The position numbers and the translations under genes are program-made. Shown one piece after another: positions 1 to 7,361 of a stretch of DNA of 50,450 bases. Source of the stretch: a bacterium (lineage in GTDB: Bacteria > Cyanobacteriota > Vampirovibrionia > Gastranaerophilales > Gastranaerophilaceae); the NCBI GenBank assembly GCA_017470815.1, contig JAFUXT010000016.1, positions 1 through 50,450 on the forward strand, written 5' to 3'. The notes under the pieces were generated by a model. It saw only the letters and a list, made by a program, of their open reading frames with translations. It made no database searches and was not told the origin of the DNA. Positions within the stretch are counted from its first letter, which is position 1, and each line of letters begins with the position of its first letter.

Positions 1-110
1 CAGTTGGCTATAGTAGTTAGACGATTCGTTTGACAATGTGGTACGCTGTTGGTTTATCTGTTGACCTTCGTACTCAACATTGGTCTTGCGAGCCGTCAAA
101 CTCAGAAATC
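1..110 (+). ncRNA. possible structured RNA (unidentified), 5' end outside window
   Basis: There is no credible reading frame here, but four helices nest into one rod: GATT 23-26 with AATC 107-110, GTTTGA 28-33 with TCAAAC 96-101, CAATGT 34-39 with ACATTG 77-82, and GTACG 41-45 with CGTAC 69-73. A rod with internal bubbles resembles 6S-type RNA in outline, but I recognise no conserved 6S, RNase P, SRP or tmRNA sequence. Strand is a guess because inverted repeats fold on both strands. A separate stem, TGCAGTC 142-148 with GACTGCA 190-196, follows. Nothing else is recognisable up to position 293. Confidence 0.25.
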
Positions 111-293
111 TGGCTTGTGAAGCTGACATTCCCATGTTTTATGCAGTCCTTTCCTATATAATTACTCTATAATTGATGCGTCGGAGCATGACTGCAAAAT
201 CTTTATATTAATACAATATATTGTTACATAAGTTTACAGTTTTTTTTAATCCGAAATTAAGCAAAAATTTTTTTTAGAAATTTTATTTTAAAT

Positions 294-1130
294 ATGATTA
301 TTCATCCTCGACTGACAAAATTTTCTTCTACATATACAAAAGGCTCTATTGCACAGAGATTTGCGGCTACTGATAAAATTAACCAAAAAATATTCGGGAA
401 TACGGTTAAACTCTATCAGGGGAAAAGAAATAATTATCCTGCGGATATAATTGAAGATTGCTACAATTTTTGTACTCCCGAAAATAAAAATGTCGCGATT
501 GTACCGCTCAAAGACTATGGCGACGATGATTTGGCGGGTGGAACGAGAGTTGTAGAAAAAATGGGCATGTATGTCGGTTATGCAATGGAACTCCCTGTCA
601 CAAAAAATGATAAAATCAGTATCAGAACTCTGCCAACCCTTATGCACGAATCTACTCATGTACTCGATTTCCTGCTAAATCCGAAATTTTTAAGAAGCGA
701 AAGAGCGTTTTTTGATAATCCGTTGAGCCATAAATTTGTAAAATTTTACGAAAAATATTTTTATAGTGAGGGTGCTGAAAATGTTAAACCCGAAGATATT
801 TTAAAAACTGCAGAGCATGCAACCTCAAAATTCATAAATTTACTTCCTTTTAGTACAAAAATCGTATTTCTGAAGTTTATTCGTTTTAGCATGCAAATGG
901 AAGAGCATGCTTATAAACAGGATTGTCACTATGCTAAAATACTTAAAAAACTCGGTAAAAAAGTTAATAAAGAAGAACTGAGTGATTTTGGCAAAGAACT
1001 TATGCTGCCCGAAAAAATTAAAATTGTAGAAAATCTCCTTGCCCAATCAATAAAAGAAGAAAGAGAAAAATCAAAATTGCTTCAAAAAATTAAAAATTAT
1101 ATATATAACCAATCTAATACAAATGTATGA
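294..1130 (+). CDS. hypothetical protein with HExxH zinc-protease-like motif
   Basis: This 278-residue protein carries HESTH at residues 118-122, preceded by a hydrophobic stretch as in gluzincin metalloproteases. About 80 residues downstream a glutamate-rich EEHAY motif (203-207) could supply the third zinc ligand. No signal peptide or membrane segment is evident, so a cytoplasmic location is likely. I do not recognise the family, and peptidase activity is inferred only from the motif. No clear Shine-Dalgarno precedes the ATG, so the start is not secure. The next gene begins 75 bp downstream on the same strand. Confidence 0.7.
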   Translation: MIIHPRLTKFSSTYTKGSIAQRFAATDKINQKIFGNTVKLYQGKRNNYPADIIEDCYNFCTPENKNVAIVPLKDYGDDDLAGGTRVVEKMGMYVGYAMELPVTKNDKISIRTLPTLMHESTHVLDFLLNPKFLRSERAFFDNPLSHKFVKFYEKYFYSEGAENVKPEDILKTAEHATSKFINLLPFSTKIVFLKFIRFSMQMEEHAYKQDCHYAKILKKLGKKVNKEELSDFGKELMLPEKIKIVENLLAQSIKEEREKSKLLQKIKNYIYNQSNTNV

Positions 1131-1204
1131 GATTTTATAAAATTGTTAAAGATAAGAAGTTGTTTTTCGTTTAATTAATTAAATCAGTTTATTGGAGCAT
1201 TATA

Positions 1205-2875
1205 ATGTCAGAACAAATAGTTATGCCGAGCATGGTAGGGGCGGCAAACTCTCAATATCAGCAAAAAGCGCAGGATTATCTGGAAAAAGCGGGAATTGCA
1301 CACAAAAAATATCTAACCGAGCGGAAAATTTCAGATTTGCAAACCGCGATTGACTGCTATATTGATGCGGTTAAATATGACCCGTCTATTCCTGAAGCAT
1401 ACTATCGTTTGGCATCTTTAATGTGGGAGCAGGGGCAAATAAGTGTGCATGGTGCAATCGAACAGTGTCAAACTGCGGTTACGCTTTCTCCTGACAGTGT
1501 TAATGCTCATTTATATACCGGTTATTTTATGCAACTTTCTCAGGATTATCAGGCTGCAGAAAGTGAATACAAGTCTGCAATTGATATAAGCGGTATAAAT
1601 TCCGGTCGTTCAAGGATGATTATGTCGCAATCAATTCTTGAAAAAATAAATTCTCAAAACGGCAAATTTAATGACTATGTAAGATTTTTATATTACTTTT
1701 TATCAGGAAGCGTTATGCTTGCATGGGACAGAACCGCCTTAAAGATGTTTTACAATAACATATCAAGCGATATGAGTGTGTTTTCTTATTCAACTGTCGG
1801 CAAGTTCTTGGAACACTTCAAGATGTATGACAGGGCAAATAGTGTTTATAAAAATGCCGTTGAAAAGACTGTAAAACGCGAGTATTTCTATTCAAAAATG
1901 GGGGATTTGGCTCTCAAAAGTAACGATTTGGAATTAACGACAGAATGTTACAGGAAAGTTTTGGAAGAAAATCCGCTAAATCGTGATGTTTTAGTAAAAC
2001 TTGCAGGAATTTTGCAGGCTTATTACCCTGAAAACACTGATGAAGCGATTGACTGTTACGAAAGACTTTTGGAATTTGATATTGATAAGGCGCAAATATA
2101 TTATGAACTCGGTCATCTATATATGAATAAAGAGGACAAATTAAATTCAATAAGTGCGTTTAAACTTGCGGTAGAAAATGATTCGGAAAATCCGTTTTAC
2201 AACAATTCTTTAGGTTATGCTTATGCAAAGGCAGAACTCTATGATGATGCTATTGCGCACTATCAAAAGGCAATCTCGTTAAACCCTGATCCTGAATGGA
2301 CATCTATTGTGTGTCAGGCGCTTGGTGCAATTTATGCAGGCGAAAAGGGAAATGTTGAAGCGGCTGTTTCCACTTATCAGGCGGGAATAATTTTGGACCC
2401 TAACAATTATGATTTATATATTGCGTTAGGGGACATTTATATGGCGGACTATGATTTGGATAAGGCAATTCATTCGTATTGTGATGCTGTTACTTTAAAT
2501 CCTGAGGAAGAAAGAGGTTATTCAAAACTTGGTGTAGCCTTGTGGGAAAAAGATTATCTTGAAGAAGCATTAGTAGCATATCACAAAGCGATTGAAATTA
2601 ACCCTGATAACGAGTATTCGCAAAATAATTTGGGTATTTTGTATTTGGACGGACTTGAAGATGCGCAGGAATCTTTAGAATATTTTGAAACGGCGATTAA
2701 TCTTAATCCAAACTATACTCTCGCTTATTTTAATGCAGGAAGAGCAAGTCAAAAAATGGGATTTATAAATGATGCCGCCAATTATTATCAAATGGCTATG
2801 GATTTGAACAAATTAACAGATGAACTTGATGAAGATGATATAAGAGCACGTCTTCACAGTTTGTTTGAAATATAG
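1205..2875 (+). CDS. tetratricopeptide-repeat protein (556 aa)
   Basis: The protein is almost entirely TPR helices. Recognisable repeats with the A-x-x-x-Y/L...NP pattern lie at about 45-110, 220-260, 290-325, 330-362, 370-402, 405-436, 440-470 and 485-535. Residues 130-215 are a less regular helical stretch. There is no signal peptide or membrane segment, so it is probably a soluble scaffold for protein-protein contacts; partners are unknown. GGAG sits 7 nt before the ATG. It lies upstream of rpsE, but a 164-bp gap with its own promoter-like sequence suggests separate expression. Confidence 0.85.
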   Translation: MSEQIVMPSMVGAANSQYQQKAQDYLEKAGIAHKKYLTERKISDLQTAIDCYIDAVKYDPSIPEAYYRLASLMWEQGQISVHGAIEQCQTAVTLSPDSVNAHLYTGYFMQLSQDYQAAESEYKSAIDISGINSGRSRMIMSQSILEKINSQNGKFNDYVRFLYYFLSGSVMLAWDRTALKMFYNNISSDMSVFSYSTVGKFLEHFKMYDRANSVYKNAVEKTVKREYFYSKMGDLALKSNDLELTTECYRKVLEENPLNRDVLVKLAGILQAYYPENTDEAIDCYERLLEFDIDKAQIYYELGHLYMNKEDKLNSISAFKLAVENDSENPFYNNSLGYAYAKAELYDDAIAHYQKAISLNPDPEWTSIVCQALGAIYAGEKGNVEAAVSTYQAGIILDPNNYDLYIALGDIYMADYDLDKAIHSYCDAVTLNPEEERGYSKLGVALWEKDYLEEALVAYHKAIEINPDNEYSQNNLGILYLDGLEDAQESLEYFETAINLNPNYTLAYFNAGRASQKMGFINDAANYYQMAMDLNKLTDELDEDDIRARLHSLFEI

Positions 2876-2882
2876 TAATCAC

Positions 2883-2911
2883 TTGACACTATATATTTTT
2901 CATGTTACTTT
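2883..2911 (+). promoter_or_regulatory. candidate promoter for the rpsE-secY operon
   Basis: A perfect -35 TTGACA (2883-2888) is followed after 17 bp by TACTTT (2906-2911), a poor -10 match, so the exact -10 is uncertain. The leader to the rpsE ATG would be about 120 nt. It holds a short GAGCC/GGCTT hairpin near 2951-2965 and AAAGG/CCTTT near 2990-3003. Confidence 0.4.
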
Positions 2912-3039
2912 AACTATGTCAGAAGTTATAAATTGAATACGATTTCCAAGGAGCCTTTGTTGGCTTGTGTTTGGCGTATTTATTTCATAAAGGTTAGCCC
3001 TTTAAATAGCATTTTTAACATTTAAGAAAGGTAAAATCA

Positions 3040-3705
3040 ATGGAAAACAATGAAGAATTAAAGGCTGAAGTTGTTGAAGAAACATCAACTGAAGTTGCAC
3101 AGGAAACTCCGGCAGCAGAAGAAACTGCAGAAGTAACCGAAGCAGTAGCAGAAGAAAAACCTGCTAAATCAAGACGCGGACGCGGTAAAAAACAAAAAAT
3201 CGAAACAGTTGCTGAAGAAAAACCGCAATCAGAATGGACTGAAAATGTAGTTCAAATAAGCCGTGTAACAAAGGTTGTCAAGGGCGGTAAAAAATTATCA
3301 TTCAGAGCTATTGTTATTGTCGGTAATAAAAAAGGTCAGGTCGGTATCGGATGTGCAAAGGCTTCAGAAGTCATTATTGCTATTCAGAAAGCAATTGCTG
3401 ACGGAAGAAAAAATGTTATCAACGTTCCTATTTTTAAAACAACAATTCCGCACCCTGTTCAGGCAAAATCAGGTGCAGGATGCGTTATGTTAAGACCTGC
3501 TTCTCAAGGTACAGGTATTATTGCAGGTGGTGCGGTTCGTTCAGTATTGGAACTTGCAGGCATTGAAAATATTTTGGCTAAATCATTAGGTTCAAAGGCT
3601 CCTTTGAATGCGGCTTATGCAACATTTGAGGCTTTGAAATCTTTAACTACATTTGGCGAAATGGCTAAAAAACGTGGTCTTTCAATGGCAGAATTTTTAA
3701 ATTAG
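3040..3705 (+). CDS. rpsE: 30S ribosomal protein S5
   Basis: S5 is a small-subunit protein near the decoding centre and the mRNA entry channel. The double-stranded-RNA-binding-like domain starts around residue 66 ([20 protein letters not shown]) and is followed by the conserved GNKKGQVG and [10 protein letters not shown] segments, ending in a normal S5 C-terminus. The family is usually about 165 residues. Here 221 residues are predicted because of a low-complexity N-terminal tail of about 65 residues: first Glu/Ala-rich and acidic, then a basic RRGRGKKQK patch. AAAGG precedes the ATG by 8 nt. First gene of rpsE-rpmD-rplO-secY. Confidence 0.97.
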   Translation: MENNEELKAEVVEETSTEVAQETPAAEETAEVTEAVAEEKPAKSRRGRGKKQKIETVAEEKPQSEWTENVVQISRVTKVVKGGKKLSFRAIVIVGNKKGQVGIGCAKASEVIIAIQKAIADGRKNVINVPIFKTTIPHPVQAKSGAGCVMLRPASQGTGIIAGGAVRSVLELAGIENILAKSLGSKAPLNAAYATFEALKSLTTFGEMAKKRGLSMAEFLN

Positions 3706-3727
3706 TAAATTATAAAGGAATAAAAAA

Positions 3728-3922
3728 ATGGCAAATAAAAAAACAGCAGAAAAAATTCAAATTAAACTTGTTAAAAGTTTAATCGGTTCAAACGAAAAGC
3801 AAAGACGTGTTGTTGCAGGTTTGGGCTTAACAAAAAAAGATCAGGTTGTTGAACATGCTTCAACTCCTACAATTTTAGGTATGGTAAATAAAGTATCTCA
3901 TTTGGTTGAGATTGTTAAATAG
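3728..3922 (+). CDS. rpmD: 50S ribosomal protein L30
   Basis: A 64-residue protein with the bacterial L30 pattern: IKLVKSLIGSNEKQRRVVAGLGL, then a V-x-H...TPTILGMVNKVSHLVEIV ending. L30 binds 23S rRNA in the large subunit. The order rpsE-rpmD-rplO matches the standard spc operon. AAAGGA lies just upstream of the ATG. The gap to rplO is 79 bp, unusually long for this operon. Confidence 0.95.
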   Translation: MANKKTAEKIQIKLVKSLIGSNEKQRRVVAGLGLTKKDQVVEHASTPTILGMVNKVSHLVEIVK

Positions 3923-3964
3923 TTGCCTGCTTAAAGATTATAATGTAAATTACAATGTGGGTTG

Positions 3965-3992
3965 GGCGTACTTGCCTAACATTTAAAGAAAG
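3965..3992 (+). promoter_or_regulatory. rplO leader element resembling the rpsE leader
   Basis: The 79-bp rpmD-rplO gap ends with GGCGTACTT (3965-3973) and AACATTTAAAGAAAG (3978-3992). The rpsE leader has GGCGTATTT (2973-2981) and AACATTTAAGAAAG (3017-3030) in the same order before its start codon. The shared core includes the ribosome-binding region. A regulatory role is inference only. Confidence 0.3.
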
Positions 3993-4001
3993 AAGGAAAA
4001 A

Positions 4002-4451
4002 ATGGCTAATATAACATTAGAAGATTTAAGACCGGCACAGGGTGCAACAAAAAAATCCGTTCGTGTAGGTCGTGGTCGTTCATCAGGTTGTGGTAAAACT
4101 TCAAGCAGAGGTCACAACGGTGAAGGTCAAAGATCAGGCAACGCTTCAAAAAGAGGTTTTGAGGGCGGTCAGATGCCTGCATACAGAAGATTACCGAAAT
4201 TAAAAGGTTTTCAGGTTTATTCAAAAGTTAATTATGCGCAAATCAATGTTGGCAGACTTGATGCGTTAGGTCTTAAAGAAGTTTCATTGGAAACATTAAA
4301 AGAAAGAATGACAATCAAATCAGACTGTGTTGGTTTGAGAGTTTTGGGCAACGGTGAAATTAAAAATGCTGTTACTGTAAAGGCTGCATATTTTACACCG
4401 TCAGCAAAAGAAAAAATTGAAGCCGCAGGCGGAAAGGTTGAAATAGTATAA
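4002..4451 (+). CDS. rplO: 50S ribosomal protein L15
   Basis: This 149-residue protein has the typical L15 layout. A glycine- and arginine-rich N-terminus (VGRGRSSGCGKTSSRGHNGEGQRSG) threads into 23S rRNA. The conserved GFEGGQMPAYRRLPKLKGF segment and a globular C-terminal domain ending GGKVEIV follow. AGAAGGA precedes the ATG. Its TAA stop overlaps the secY ATG by one base (TAATG), which implies translational coupling. Confidence 0.97.
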   Translation: MANITLEDLRPAQGATKKSVRVGRGRSSGCGKTSSRGHNGEGQRSGNASKRGFEGGQMPAYRRLPKLKGFQVYSKVNYAQINVGRLDALGLKEVSLETLKERMTIKSDCVGLRVLGNGEIKNAVTVKAAYFTPSAKEKIEAAGGKVEIV

Positions 4452-5791
4452 TGGCTAATGAAATTAAAGCACCTTCTACAGAAGACTTGATGTCGATGTG
4501 GAATGCGTCGGGATTAAAACAAAAAATCCTTTTCACTTTGTTGATGATAGCAGTTTGGAGATTCGGTGTTCAGATTCCTTTGTACGGGATTAATAATCAG
4601 GTATTTTCAACAATTGCTTCAGGAAACAATATTATTGGTTTTTTGGATTTGTTCTCCGGCGGTGCATTAGGTAAAGTATCCATTTTGGCTTTGGGTATCG
4701 GACCGTTCATTACATCTTCAATTATCGTTCAGCTTGTTTCTGTAGTTATTCCTGCATTGGAAAAACTGCAAAAAGAAGAGGGTGAAGAAGGCAGACGGAA
4801 ATTATCTCAATATACGAGAGTATTTACAGTTGTGCTTGCTATATTCCAAGGGTTTATATTTATGCTCTTCTTGCATCATTTGCCGGGAGCGGTAATTCCG
4901 AATGTAAACCATGTATTATTCTATATCAATTCAGTCTGCATACTTAGTGCCGGAGCGGTGCTTGTTATGTGGATTTCAGAACTGATAACCGAAAAAGGTA
5001 TTGGTAACGGCGGTTCATTGATAATCTTTTGCGGTATTTTATCAGGTATTCCTGTTTATGCCCAAAGAACTTATCAACTTGTAAAGGCAAGCCCGAGTAT
5101 GCAACTTGCTTTGTTACTTTTGCTTACAATCTTTTTCTGTGCAACGATTTTAATTGTTATTATGCAGGAAGCAGTGAGAAAGGTAATTATTGTAAATCCT
5201 AAACGTCAGATTGGGAATAAGGTTTATGGCGGTATGAATTCTTTTATTCCGTTTAAACTTAATCCGGGCGGGGTTATGCCTATCATCTTTGCAATCGCAA
5301 TTTTGTTATTCCCGTCAACTATTCTTGCAATGGTCGGGCAGGCAAGCATAAAATCTGTTCAGTTAAAACATCTTATTATTAGTTTAAATCATTTTTTGAG
5401 TCCTGACGGAATTCCGTATTATCTTATATATGTAGGTTTAATTATTGCATTGACTTTCTTTTATGCTTCAATTATGCCGAACATGCAGCCAAAAGATATT
5501 GCGGATAATCTTAAAAAATATGGTTCATCAATTCCGGGTATCAAGCCCGGGAAACCGACAGCAGAGGCACTTGATAAAATCTTATCAAAAGTTATATTTA
5601 TAGGCGCAATAGGACTTGGTATAATTGCTTTAGTTCCGTCATTTGGCAGTTACATTACCAAGATTGAAACCCTTCAGGGTATCGGTGCTACATCGTTAAT
5701 CATCATGGTTGGTGTTGCGCTTGATTTAATCAATCAGGTTCGTTCTCACCTGTTGGCAAGAAACTATGAATCATTCTTAAAAGATGACTAA
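4451..5791 (+). CDS. secY: preprotein translocase subunit SecY
   Basis: The 446-residue protein is the pore of the Sec translocon in the inner membrane, partnering SecE and SecG. About ten hydrophobic segments are visible. Family signatures include GIGPFITSSIIVQL (transmembrane segment 2), EEGRRKLSQYTR in the following loop and the NPGGVMPIIFA region. The cytoplasmic C5-loop sequence MQPKDIADNLKKYGSSIPGIKPGKPT is typical. It is the last gene of the cluster; adk and map, which usually follow secY, are absent here. A strong terminator follows. Confidence 0.97.
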   Translation: MANEIKAPSTEDLMSMWNASGLKQKILFTLLMIAVWRFGVQIPLYGINNQVFSTIASGNNIIGFLDLFSGGALGKVSILALGIGPFITSSIIVQLVSVVIPALEKLQKEEGEEGRRKLSQYTRVFTVVLAIFQGFIFMLFLHHLPGAVIPNVNHVLFYINSVCILSAGAVLVMWISELITEKGIGNGGSLIIFCGILSGIPVYAQRTYQLVKASPSMQLALLLLLTIFFCATILIVIMQEAVRKVIIVNPKRQIGNKVYGGMNSFIPFKLNPGGVMPIIFAIAILLFPSTILAMVGQASIKSVQLKHLIISLNHFLSPDGIPYYLIYVGLIIALTFFYASIMPNMQPKDIADNLKKYGSSIPGIKPGKPTAEALDKILSKVIFIGAIGLGIIALVPSFGSYITKIETLQGIGATSLIIMVGVALDLINQVRSHLLARNYESFLKDD

Positions 5792-5816
5792 GCATTAACT
5801 TTTTATTATATGCAAG

Positions 5817-5848
5817 GAGCCAAATCATGATGATTTGGCTCTTTATTC
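5817..5848 (+). terminator. rho-independent terminator after secY
   Basis: An 11-bp perfect stem, GAGCCAAATCA (5817-5827) with TGATTTGGCTC (5831-5841), has a 3-nt loop and is followed by TTTATTCTTT. It ends the rpsE-secY operon, 25 bp after the stop codon. Confidence 0.9.
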
Positions 5849-5853
5849 TTTGT

Positions 5854-7254
5854 CTATGTATCGTAAATATTTTTTAATTTTTTTTCTATTTCTTTCAACG
5901 CATCTTCTATTTGGTATTTAAAAACAAGATTATGATAAGAAGTATCTGAAATCTTGTATTCTTTTCTTATTTTGGAACTAATTAAATATGATGCTGTTTC
6001 TTTTATATCTTTTATATCTTTCTTAGAAAGTTTCTTGGTTAATAGTTCTTCTGCTTTTGATAACATTTCATCTTTTGTTGGGGATTTTTTAAATTCTAAA
6101 TTTTTAATATCTATAAAATCTTTTCCTTCGTTTGGATAATTTTTACTGATATTTATCATCATTTCTTTGGCACCTTGTGCTGATAAACCGTAAACTTCTC
6201 CTATTTGTACGGGGCTATCACCTTTTGATTGCATATCACTAATATCAAACATTTTATAGTATCCTCTTTCATTATTATCTAAGTAATACCATACTTTTAG
6301 TTTGTTTTTTCTTGCAACTCTGTCGACTGCAATACCTTCAACTCCAAGCATTTCTGCAATTTCATCTGCACTTGCTCGTGGATTTAATTTAATTGCTCTT
6401 TCTAAATCTTTTACTTCAGGTAAAACAAGTTTTGGTATTTGAAGTTGATATTTTGATAATGCGTAACTGATTTTTTCTTTTTTTACTCCTAATTTTTCCG
6501 CAAGTTCTTTTATGGTTTTAACTTTATCTAACCATAATAGGATATCTTTTTTATCAATAACTTGTTCATTCAATATTTGCTGTTGTGATTTTATACCATT
6601 TTCTTTCATACAGGCAGATAATCTTTGAGGTGTTACCCCTATGACCTTAGCAATCCTATCTATAGTCCATCCGTTTCCTAAATGCATTTTCACTATATCC
6701 AATGGAATTTCTTTTTCCGATTTCATTTGTTTTAATGTTTTAATCCCAAGTTGTTGCATTTTATTTCTTATGTATTGGTATGATACATTATAGTGCTGTG
6801 CAATTGCTTCTATACTCATTCCCGAATCTATCAAATTTATTATTTCTTTATTTGGGATTGAATCAACTTTTGCTTGAGTTACTTTTGATTTCCCGAGTTT
6901 TTTAATTCTTGGAGTAAGGGCTCCCGGATCATCAATAAAAAACTGTTCAGCTATTTCCTTTTGGCTTTTGCCAGAATTTAGGGCTTCTAACAATTCCTTA
7001 TCTTTGATGGAATCTATTAATATGGATTGTAAAGTTTTTAAATTAAAATGTTCTAAAACATTTCTTATTGTTCGTACAGATTCTTTATAGTAATCTGCAA
7101 TTTGTTTTAATGAATTTCCCTCATCTATCAGTGTTCTGACGTAATAATAATCAAATTTCGGGTCAATAACTTTATTTGGGACAGGTAATTTCCCTGTAAA
7201 AGTATATTTATTATTTTGTAAATTCGTATTATGTGGGGCAAAATTTATTAGCAT
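5854..7254 (-). CDS. tandem helix-turn-helix repeat protein (466 aa)
   Basis: About seven units of roughly 40 residues each look like a helix-turn-helix of the resolvase/sigma-like kind. Examples are SLKQIADYYKESVRTIRN, SIEAIAQHYNVSYQYIRN, TIDRIAKVIGVTPQRLSA, TIKELAEKLGVKKEKISY and SADEIAEMLGVEGIAVDR. The C-terminal ~100 residues are charged helices. The ATG at 7254 was chosen because AAAGGAG lies 5-6 nt upstream; a longer frame reaches 7302 without support. The N-terminal NKYTFTGKLP is typical of lineage proteins in this group. It probably binds DNA, but I know no characterised homologue. Confidence 0.75.
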   Translation of the reverse strand: MLINFAPHNTNLQNNKYTFTGKLPVPNKVIDPKFDYYYVRTLIDEGNSLKQIADYYKESVRTIRNVLEHFNLKTLQSILIDSIKDKELLEALNSGKSQKEIAEQFFIDDPGALTPRIKKLGKSKVTQAKVDSIPNKEIINLIDSGMSIEAIAQHYNVSYQYIRNKMQQLGIKTLKQMKSEKEIPLDIVKMHLGNGWTIDRIAKVIGVTPQRLSACMKENGIKSQQQILNEQVIDKKDILLWLDKVKTIKELAEKLGVKKEKISYALSKYQLQIPKLVLPEVKDLERAIKLNPRASADEIAEMLGVEGIAVDRVARKNKLKVWYYLDNNERGYYKMFDISDMQSKGDSPVQIGEVYGLSAQGAKEMMINISKNYPNEGKDFIDIKNLEFKKSPTKDEMLSKAEELLTKKLSKKDIKDIKETASYLISSKIRKEYKISDTSYHNLVFKYQIEDALKEIEKKLKNIYDT

Positions 7255-7304
7255 TGTGTCTCCTTTGTAATGAATAAAACATCTAAAAAAAAATTTTGCC
7301 AATA

Positions 7305-7332
7305 AAAACCGCTGAAATAAATCAGCGGTTTT
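7305..7332 (-). terminator. terminator after nrdJ (works on both strands in form)
   Basis: AAAACCGCTGA (7305-7315) pairs with TCAGCGGTTTT (7322-7332) around a 6-nt loop. Read on the minus strand it ends in TTTTTATT, and it lies 30 bp after the nrdJ stop. It separates nrdJ from the tandem-HTH gene. Confidence 0.8.
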
Positions 7333-7361
7333 ACGAATTTAAATACTACTATGGCATAAAA

